A DNA stretch of 5,952 nt from Betaproteobacteria bacterium (GTDB lineage: Bacteria; Pseudomonadota; Gammaproteobacteria; Burkholderiales; Burkholderiaceae), in NCBI GenBank assembly GCA_947468785.1, contig CANIMS010000116.1, forward strand, positions 1 through 5,952, read 5' to 3'. Shown in pieces: positions 1 to 4,886 of the stretch. The stretch's first letter is position 1. Each line of letters begins with the position of its first letter. The notes under the pieces were generated by a model. It did no database searches and had not been told where the DNA came from. It saw nothing but the letters and a program-made list of their open reading frames with translations. A program made the translations under genes and the position numbers.

Positions 1-206
1 CTACCAAAATCATCATCTTTTGCCCATGAGGGAATGAGTCCAAAGCGTGCCAGCCCAATGGCCGTGCGTTCAGTATTGTGGCTCTTAAGGACAATCGGTC
101 CGGGATAGGTGGGAAACACATCATGAGAGCTTGAGACGGGAAGAGCAAGATCAAAATGGGATTTAACCCAATCTGCATTGACTGTGGTGAGATATTGAAC
201 GCACAT
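1..206 (-). CDS. SRAP-domain protein (SOS response-associated peptidase, YedK/HMCES family), N-terminal fragment
   Basis: The reverse strand from an ATG at 206 reads 68 codons open to the window edge, beginning MCVQYLTTVNADW and containing ARFGLIPSWAKDDD near residues 53-66. Cys directly after the start Met and the GLIPSWAKD block are hallmarks of the SRAP family. In known members the Met is removed and Cys2 forms a thiazolidine crosslink with abasic sites in single-stranded DNA, shielding them during replication; I infer the same here. Cys2 decides the start, because it must become the N-terminal residue, even though no Shine-Dalgarno is visible upstream. The usual opening is MCGR; MCVQY appears to be a variant that keeps the Cys. 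Full family members are about 200-240 residues, so some two thirds lie outside, including the downstream catalytic Asn/Glu/His residues, which cannot be checked. It follows the esterase stop by 25 bases and is probably co-transcribed with it. Confidence 0.88.
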   Translation of the reverse strand, partial: MCVQYLTTVNADWVKSHFDLALPVSSSHDVFPTYPGPIVLKSHNTERTAIGLARFGLIPSWAKDDDFG

Positions 207-231
207 CGCAAGAATAAATCGGGATTGGTAA

Positions 232-897
232 TTAGCTTTTTGGAAGAACTTCTTGCAGGAAGCGTGAAATATCGTTGAGCTCCTCATGATTGACAGAGTG
301 CTCCATGGGATATTCATTCCAATCAACGTGATAACCCAATTTTTCTAGCAAGGCATGCGAAGCTTGTGCTCTGTCCAGAGAAACTACTGGATCGTAAGTT
401 CCATGAGCCATAAAAATGGGTGTATTTTGATTGGCAGAATGCTTCTCTATATTTAGGGATAGCGCTAAGGGCAAATAGCCAGACAGAGCAACGATGCCTG
501 CTAATGGATGGGCTAAACGCAGGCCAATATAGAGTGCCATTGCGCAGCCTTGTGAAAAACCAGCTAGCGCAATATGTTGATAATCAATACCACGCTCGAC
601 TTCACGTTCAATGAGCTCAATGATTGAGGCGGCAGAGCGTTTGATCCCATCAGCATCCTCTTGATCCATCAAATTTCTGCCAATGATGTCATACCATGCA
701 GGCATGACATAGCCACCATTGACAGTCACTGGCATGCTTGGAGCGCTTGGGAAAATGAAGCGAATCGCAGGATTTTCAGGCAAATGCAGCTCAGGAATAA
801 TAGGGACGAAATCATTACCATCGGCGCCTAGCCCATGCAGCCAAATGACTGAACAAGTGGGATTAGGTGAAGTCTCGAGTTCTATGCAAGGCAACAT
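232..897 (-). CDS. Carboxylesterase / phospholipase-like alpha/beta hydrolase (Abhydrolase_2 family)
   Basis: A 221-residue protein, full length for the bacterial carboxylesterase II / acyl-protein thioesterase-like family, which hydrolyses short-chain esters and sometimes thioesters or lysophospholipids. The first strand and oxyanion region show WLHGLGADGNDF at about 19-30. The nucleophile elbow is GFSQG at 113-117 with Ser115 as nucleophile. The acid is Asp169 in HGTYDPVV, and the general base is His200 in YPMEHSVNHEEL, where relatives usually read YPMGHSV. The triad is therefore complete. No signal peptide or membrane segment is seen, so it should be cytoplasmic. The start is well supported: AAGGAGA lies 10 bases upstream and an in-frame TAA (915-913) prevents extension. 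It sits 74 bases after the U32 gene and 25 before the SRAP gene on the same strand. The natural substrate cannot be read from the sequence. Confidence 0.93.
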   Translation of the reverse strand: MLPCIELETSPNPTCSVIWLHGLGADGNDFVPIIPELHLPENPAIRFIFPSAPSMPVTVNGGYVMPAWYDIIGRNLMDQEDADGIKRSAASIIELIEREVERGIDYQHIALAGFSQGCAMALYIGLRLAHPLAGIVALSGYLPLALSLNIEKHSANQNTPIFMAHGTYDPVVSLDRAQASHALLEKLGYHVDWNEYPMEHSVNHEELNDISRFLQEVLPKS

Positions 898-901
898 GGT
901 T

Positions 902-930
902 TGATCATCTCCTTAAAAGTGGAATGATCA
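902..930 (-). promoter_or_regulatory. Esterase ribosome binding site inside a 7-bp inverted repeat
   Basis: On the minus strand AAGGAGA (914-908) is a strong Shine-Dalgarno 10 bases ahead of the esterase ATG. It is bracketed by TGATCAT (902-908) and ATGATCA (924-930), perfect inverted repeats around a 15-base loop. In the transcript they could form a small hairpin with most of the Shine-Dalgarno in the loop and its last base in the 3' arm. The stem is AU-rich and does not extend, so any effect on translation is speculative. The Shine-Dalgarno itself is secure. A TACAAT hexamer (935-930) could be a -10 element, but no convincing -35 lies at the right distance. Confidence 0.5.
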
Positions 931-971
931 TTGTAATGTTTCAAATACCTAGATTCGGTGACTAATCCGAT

Positions 972-2228
972 TTAGATATAGCGCGCAATAAAGACTTTAT
1001 CGCCTTTAGGTTTAAGATCAATCCAAACAAAGTGACCTGAGCCAGGGGCAACATCGATTGATTCATTTTTCGTGTTCCACATTGCCTCAAGGGTAATGTC
1101 ATGATTGCCAGTTGGCTCGATGATCTCTAACTTATCACCCACTGCAAAGCGATTCTTGACATCAATTTTTACACGTCCAGTAGATTGATCGATTTCGATG
1201 ACCTCACCAACGTACATGCTACGGCCGGATAAAGAGTGCCCTCTCATATAGAGTTGGTATTCCTTATCATGATGACGCTCATAAAAACCATCGGTATAAC
1301 CACGATTGGCTAGGCCTTCTAAGCTACCCAGAAGCGCTGGATTTAAAGGACGTCCAGCAACAGCATCATCAATAGCGGCACGGTAAGACTGGCTGGTACG
1401 TGCAACGTAGTAAGGGGATTTGGTACGACCTTCAATTTTGAAAGAGTCCACTCCCATTTTGGTGAGGCGCTCAATATGTTCAATAGCACGAAGATCTTTT
1501 GAGTTCATGATGTAAGTGCCATGCTCATCTTCTTCGATAGGCATGAGTTCGCCGGGTTTACCACTTTCTTCTAACAAGAAGACGTCACCACTGGCAGCCT
1601 CTTCCGCTGGAAGAACTTTATAGTCCCAACGGCAGGCGTTGGTGCATGCGCCTTGATTAGGATCTCGGTGAGACATATACCCAGATAATAGGCAGCGTCC
1701 AGAGTAGGCCATGCATAAGGCACCATGAACAAATACCTCTAATTCCATTTCCGGACAGTCTTGCCTGACTTCTTCGATCTCATCAAAAGAAAGTTCACGC
1801 GAAAGAATGACTCTGCTAATGCCAACAGATCTCCAGAATTTCGCTGATGCTCCATTCACAGTATTGGCTTGAACCGATAAATGGATCGGCATATCAGGCC
1901 AAGCTTCTCTTGCCATCATGATGAGTCCAGGGTCAGACATAATGAGGGCGTCTGGTTTTAGGTCTACAACTGGAGACATATCATTGATATAGGTGCGAGT
2001 CTTACCGCCATGCGGTAAGACATTTGATACTAAATAGAATTTCTTACCTAGTTTATGGGCAGTATCAATACCTTCTTTCAAAACTTCCATCTTGCCGAAG
2101 TCATTGTTGCGAACTCGAAGAGAGTAGCGAGGTTGTCCGGCATAGATCGCATCGGCGCCATAATGAAAGGCGGTCTGGAGCATATTCAGGCTGCCGGCAG
2201 GGGCAAGAAGTTCAGGAGTTTTCATCAT
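972..2228 (-). CDS. trhP: U32 family tRNA hydroxylation protein (YegQ/TrhP-like)
   Basis: A 418-residue protein with YegQ wording throughout: PELLAPAGSL near the start, YAGQPRYSLRVRNN at 29-42, ALIMSDPGLIM at 94-104, HLSVQAN at 116-122 and KIEGRTKSPYY at 264-274. The U32 signature EVFVHGALCMAYSGRCLLS spans 164-182. Cys172, Cys179, Cys195 and Cys199 match the cysteines thought to hold an iron-sulfur cluster in this family. E. coli YegQ was named a peptidase but acts as TrhP, needed with prephenate for 5-hydroxylation of wobble uridine 34 in several tRNAs; I infer the same role. The protein is about 35 residues shorter than E. coli YegQ, mostly because the variable linker after CRWDYKV is short. 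Two adjacent ATGs (2228, 2225) are possible starts; an in-frame TAA at 2240-2238 rules out a longer N-terminus. Shine-Dalgarno pairing is weak. The gene begins 18 bases after the CoA lyase stop and is probably translated from the same message. Confidence 0.92.
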   Translation of the reverse strand: MMKTPELLAPAGSLNMLQTAFHYGADAIYAGQPRYSLRVRNNDFGKMEVLKEGIDTAHKLGKKFYLVSNVLPHGGKTRTYINDMSPVVDLKPDALIMSDPGLIMMAREAWPDMPIHLSVQANTVNGASAKFWRSVGISRVILSRELSFDEIEEVRQDCPEMELEVFVHGALCMAYSGRCLLSGYMSHRDPNQGACTNACRWDYKVLPAEEAASGDVFLLEESGKPGELMPIEEDEHGTYIMNSKDLRAIEHIERLTKMGVDSFKIEGRTKSPYYVARTSQSYRAAIDDAVAGRPLNPALLGSLEGLANRGYTDGFYERHHDKEYQLYMRGHSLSGRSMYVGEVIEIDQSTGRVKIDVKNRFAVGDKLEIIEPTGNHDITLEAMWNTKNESIDVAPGSGHFVWIDLKPKGDKVFIARYI

Positions 2229-2246
2229 GTGCTTATTTTAAGAGTT

Positions 2247-3119
2247 TTAAGGATTAAAGGAGTTGATCGCTTCCGCTAGGGCCAGAATTCGCTTTGAATC
2301 CTGTATATGCAGCTCCTCGATCAATTTTCCATTTAAAACGGCAATACCAGCGCCAGTCCTACTGGCAGCCTCGTAAGCGGCAATTCTTTGCTTGGCCTCT
2401 TCAATTTCCTCGGAAGATGGACCAAACGTCTTATTGGCAAGTGCTATTTGACTGGGGTGAATTAAGGTTTTGCCATCAAAGCCCATATCCCGCCCTTGAA
2501 CACAGGCAGCTTTAAGACCCTCTGGATCATCTAGAGAGAGATGAACACCATCGAGTACACAAAGGTGATGAGCCCGTGCAGCTAAAACGGAGAGTGAAAG
2601 TGCGGTGAGTGTTTCTACTCTGCCTGGGGTATGACGTGCATGCAAGTCCTTCACTAGATCAGATGTACCCAAGACTAATGTCTCGAGTAGTGGATGCGCG
2701 TTACAAATTTCAGTAAGTTTAAAGATGGCCATCGGTGTTTCAATCATTGCCCAAATAGTCAATTGATGTGATGGATTCAATTCCTTTAGCAGTTCAGCCA
2801 CCTTTTGAATTTGGGCGGCAGATTCTACTTTGGGCAATAAGATGGCATTCGCTTTGCTATGAGCAAACGCTTTTAAATCATCCAGGCCCCATTGCGTATC
2901 GAGACCATTGATTCTGACAACTGCTTCTCGATGACCAAAGCCAGATTCCAAGGCGGCATTGATATTAGACCGAGCACTGATCTTTGCATCTGGAGCAACC
3001 GCATCTTCTAGATCCAAAATCAGCGAGTCCGCTTCAAGAGACTTTGCTTTTTCAAGTGCTCGAGTATTTGCCCCAGGCATGTAGAGCACTGAACGTCTAG
3101 GGCGATTGATGTTGATCAT
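2247..3119 (-). CDS. HpcH/HpaI (CitE-like) CoA-ester lyase, probable malyl-/citramalyl-CoA lyase
   Basis: A 290-residue TIM-barrel protein of the CitE-like branch, usual length. It opens RRSVLYMPG (8-16), followed by LDLEDAV (35-41), VVRING (67-72; Arg69 likely binds the acyl carboxylate), LLPKVES (94-100), MIETP (125-129; Glu127 metal ligand), GTSDL (151-155; Asp154 metal ligand) and GKTLIHPSQI (216-225). Relatives use Mg2+ to cleave or form 3-hydroxyacyl-CoA thioesters such as malyl-CoA, beta-methylmalyl-CoA or (S)-citramalyl-CoA, giving acetyl- or propionyl-CoA plus glyoxylate or pyruvate; some act as thioesterases. No citrate lyase alpha or gamma subunit gene is adjacent, so it is unlikely to be the citrate lyase beta subunit. 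Near the C-terminus GKLIEE (264-269) has Glu268 where many relatives have Asp in a GKMID motif. The start is the first ATG after an in-frame TGA (3131-3129); no strong Shine-Dalgarno is seen. It lies 46 bases after the IclR gene, suggesting co-transcription and a shared pathway. Substrate unproven. Confidence 0.9.
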   Translation of the reverse strand: MININRPRRSVLYMPGANTRALEKAKSLEADSLILDLEDAVAPDAKISARSNINAALESGFGHREAVVRINGLDTQWGLDDLKAFAHSKANAILLPKVESAAQIQKVAELLKELNPSHQLTIWAMIETPMAIFKLTEICNAHPLLETLVLGTSDLVKDLHARHTPGRVETLTALSLSVLAARAHHLCVLDGVHLSLDDPEGLKAACVQGRDMGFDGKTLIHPSQIALANKTFGPSSEEIEEAKQRIAAYEAASRTGAGIAVLNGKLIEELHIQDSKRILALAEAINSFNP

Positions 3120-3165
3120 ATATAGGTATCACTCAGAAATAAAAAAGATCATAAACGAAGCATAT

Positions 3166-3882
3166 TTACTTAAATTTTCCACCTAATAACTCTGTGAGTT
3201 TTTTTGCGCTTGCCTTCACTAGAGAGGCTTGTTTAGGTTCAAAGCGATAGGTTGGCATGGTGAGAGTAATTACGCCTACCAAACCTTCAGCATTAAATAC
3301 CGGAGAAGATATACCTGAAATTTCTTTGACTCTGTCACCCGATATAGCAAGCACCATCGCTTCACGAATTTGTTCATTAACTTTACCGGGCGCACCTTCA
3401 AATGCGCGTAAGACCTTACCTCCTGCACCTTTATCGATTGGCAAGAGATCACCCACTTTGATATGGTCTCGTAAGGCTTGCTTGGAATCGACCCTATAAA
3501 GACAAAGCCGCTGATCACCTTGGCGAACATGAAACGCTGCACTTTCTTGTGTCGCTTTCATGAGCTGCTGCAAAATTGGCGGAACCAAGGACTCAAGTGA
3601 TTGCTGTTGTTGATAGCCTGCATTCAGTGAAGCAATGGCTGGGCCAAGTACATAGAGGCCATCAGAGCGCTTTAATACTAAAAGAGCATTTCCTAGGGAG
3701 GCAAGCATTCGTAGAGCGGTACTTTTATATAAACCAGTTGCATCAGCAATCTGGTTTAAAGAGAGTTCAGGATGTTGAGAAGAAAAAAGCCGCAAGATAG
3801 TGAGCGCCTTATCTACGGAAGCCACTCCAGATTCTGCAATGGAGATTTTTTCGTCATTTAGCTTGCTTGATTTTCTTGGCAT
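3166..3882 (-). CDS. IclR-family transcriptional regulator
   Basis: A 238-residue protein with IclR architecture. A winged helix-turn-helix at about 20-80 begins VASVDKALTILRLF, and the HTH region is SLNQIADATGLYKSTALRML (41-60). The C-terminal effector-binding domain (about 95-236) holds GAGGKVLRA (152-160) and ISSPVFNAEGLVGVITLTMP (191-210), the usual core motifs. IclR proteins bind short palindromes as dimers or tetramers, repressing or activating a nearby, often divergent, catabolic operon in response to a small acid; they often also control themselves. Here it faces the lyase/CoA-transferase pair across 59 bases and is followed by a second lyase, so it most likely controls this module, and the half-site array in the gap is its likely target. 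The N-terminal 19 residues are polar and probably flexible. ATG 3882 is the best start; the next upstream in-frame stop is TAG at 3927-3925, and no clear Shine-Dalgarno is present. Its effector is unknown. Confidence 0.93.
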   Translation of the reverse strand: MPRKSSKLNDEKISIAESGVASVDKALTILRLFSSQHPELSLNQIADATGLYKSTALRMLASLGNALLVLKRSDGLYVLGPAIASLNAGYQQQQSLESLVPPILQQLMKATQESAAFHVRQGDQRLCLYRVDSKQALRDHIKVGDLLPIDKGAGGKVLRAFEGAPGKVNEQIREAMVLAISGDRVKEISGISSPVFNAEGLVGVITLTMPTYRFEPKQASLVKASAKKLTELLGGKFK

Positions 3883-3910
3883 AGACAGTAGGAAGTAATT
3901 CTGTTTTAAT
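3882..3910 (+). promoter_or_regulatory. Predicted sigma70-type promoter for the HMG-CoA-lyase-like / CoA-transferase pair
   Basis: TAGACA (3882-3887) matches the -35 consensus TTGACA at five of six positions. After an exact 17-base spacer, TTTAAT (3905-3910) matches TATAAT at five of six. Transcription would start near 3917, leaving a leader of about 25 bases that carries the Shine-Dalgarno. The -35 begins at the first base of the divergent IclR start codon. Found by eye; no start-site data. Confidence 0.6.
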
Positions 3911-3938
3911 AATAGAACGATATTCTAAAGGATAGAAC
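3903..3938. promoter_or_regulatory. Candidate IclR-family operator: phased TAGAA/TTCTA half-sites
   Basis: TAGAA at 3913-3917, TTCTA at 3923-3927 and TAGAA at 3933-3937 are exact copies in alternating orientation, each 10 bases from the next. They make two overlapping perfect palindromes, TAGAAcgataTTCTA and TTCTAaaggaTAGAA. A weaker fourth copy, GTTTTA (3903-3908), pairs with TAGAAC (3913-3918) with one mismatch. The array covers the predicted -10, the start-site region and the Shine-Dalgarno of the rightward operon, a position suited to repression. It lies directly in front of the IclR gene, whose family binds such short palindromes. Binding is inferred. Confidence 0.55.
3927..3932 (+). promoter_or_regulatory. 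Ribosome binding site of the HMG-CoA-lyase-like gene
   Basis: AAAGGA lies 9 bases before ATG 3942 and fixes that start. It occupies the gap between the second and third operator half-sites (sharing base 3927 with the second), so the sequence constraints of operator and ribosome binding site overlap here. Confidence 0.7.
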
Positions 3939-3941
3939 ACA

Positions 3942-4886
3942 ATGAATTCCGCGTCAACCGATGTTTTGATTAGTGAAGTAGGGCCACGAGATGGTTTGCA
4001 ATCGATTAAGTCCATCATGCCCACTGCTCAGAAACATGCTTGGATAGATTCCTTATACCGAGCTGGTATCCGTGAAATAGAGGTAGCTTCATTTGTACCT
4101 GCCAAGCTATTGCCGCAGATGGCTGATGCAACAGAGGTTGTTCTGCATGCAAAAACACTTCCTGGTTTGACGGTGATGGCTTTAGTACCTAATTTAAGAG
4201 GTGCTCAAGCAGCCATCGAGGCAGGCGTTCATAAATTGACTTTGCCTGTCTCGGCAAGTGCTGCCCACTCATTGGCGAATGTGCGAAAAACGCGTGAGGA
4301 GATGATTGAAGAAGTTAAAAAAATTGTCGACTACCGAAATGCCCATGCACCACAGGTCAAAATTGAGGCCGGTATCGCTACTGCGTTTGGCTGCACCATA
4401 CAGGGATTGGTTTCGGAAGATGATGTAATTTGGATGGCTGAGCAAGTCATTGCAGCTGGCGCGGATGAGTCTGGCTTATCAGATACCACTGGCTATGCGA
4501 ATCCAGCCCAAATTAAAAGATTATTTAAACGTCTTAAAGCTGCTATTGGAAACAAAGCAGGTGCGGCACATTTACACAATACTCGTGGTCTTGGTCTCGC
4601 CAATTGTTTAGCTGCATACGAGGAGGGTGTCACCTCTTTTGATTCTTCGATGGGTGGTTTGGGTGGTTGCCCTTATGCTCCTGGCGCCTCAGGTAATGTG
4701 GTGACAGAAGATTTGGTTTTTATGTTTGAGGCTATGGGCATCAAAACGGGAATTAATTTGGACTTACTGTTCGAGGCACGTAAACCTCTACAGGCTGGCG
4801 TACCAAACGAATCCATATACGGCATGGTCCCTGAGGCAGGAACCCCCAAGGGGTTTGTGCCAGCAAGTCAATGGAGTCCCGCATGA
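3942..4886 (+). CDS. HMG-CoA-lyase-like DRE-TIM metallolyase (HMG-CoA or citramalyl-CoA lyase)
   Basis: A 314-residue protein, normal length for bacterial 3-hydroxy-3-methylglutaryl-CoA lyases. It shows EVGPRDGLQ (12-20) with Arg16 and Asp17 for catalysis and metal binding, IEVASFVP (46-53), the metal-binding HLH at 210-212 and the family signature GLGGCPYAPGASGN (239-252) with catalytic Cys243. HMG-CoA lyase cleaves HMG-CoA to acetyl-CoA and acetoacetate in leucine or mevalonate breakdown. From memory, the (R)-citramalyl-CoA lyase of Chloroflexus, yielding acetyl-CoA and pyruvate, is in the same superfamily and clusters with a CoA transferase, so that activity is a serious alternative. Differences from textbook HMG-CoA lyase are HLHNTRG rather than HCHDTYG and LSDTTG rather than LGDTIG. 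No liu/ivd-type leucine genes are seen nearby, which weakens a leucine role within the limits of this window. It is the first gene of the rightward operon, has a good Shine-Dalgarno, and overlaps the next gene by 4 bases. Confidence 0.9.
   Translation: MNSASTDVLISEVGPRDGLQSIKSIMPTAQKHAWIDSLYRAGIREIEVASFVPAKLLPQMADATEVVLHAKTLPGLTVMALVPNLRGAQAAIEAGVHKLTLPVSASAAHSLANVRKTREEMIEEVKKIVDYRNAHAPQVKIEAGIATAFGCTIQGLVSEDDVIWMAEQVIAAGADESGLSDTTGYANPAQIKRLFKRLKAAIGNKAGAAHLHNTRGLGLANCLAAYEEGVTSFDSSMGGLGGCPYAPGASGNVVTEDLVFMFEAMGIKTGINLDLLFEARKPLQAGVPNESIYGMVPEAGTPKGFVPASQWSPA
4873..4876 (+). promoter_or_regulatory. Internal ribosome binding site for the CoA transferase
   Basis: GGAG lies within the last codons of the upstream lyase, 6 bases ahead of ATG 4883. 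With the ATGA stop/start overlap (4883-4886) it fixes the transferase start and points to translational coupling. Confidence 0.7.

Noticed and set aside
420..904. Two plus-strand frames of 61-64 codons opposite the esterase.
   Set aside because: They are shadows of a gene with a complete catalytic triad and show no independent domain or context.
2024..2515. Short plus-strand frames opposite the U32 and CoA-lyase genes.
   Set aside because: Antisense to strongly conserved proteins, mutually overlapping and without recognisable motifs.
2247..3119. Annotation as citrate lyase beta subunit (citE).
   Set aside because: The alpha and gamma subunit genes and citrate lyase accessory genes are absent from the window, and the neighbours fit a stand-alone CitE-like CoA-ester lyase.
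3120..3165. T-run on the minus strand (TTTTTT at 3146-3141) after the IclR gene as a possible terminator.
   Set aside because: No GC-rich stem precedes it, so it does not look like an intrinsic terminator; the regulator and lyase can still be co-transcribed.
3257..3800. Short frames on both strands within the IclR gene.
   Set aside because: The IclR frame explains the region fully with both domains intact; the others are alternative-frame by-products.
3909..3927. TATTAT and TAGAAT hexamers on the minus strand as a -10 element for the IclR gene.
   Set aside because: Both resemble TATAAT, but no acceptable -35 is found at 16-18 bases, and AT-richness plus the operator half-sites make such matches likely by chance.
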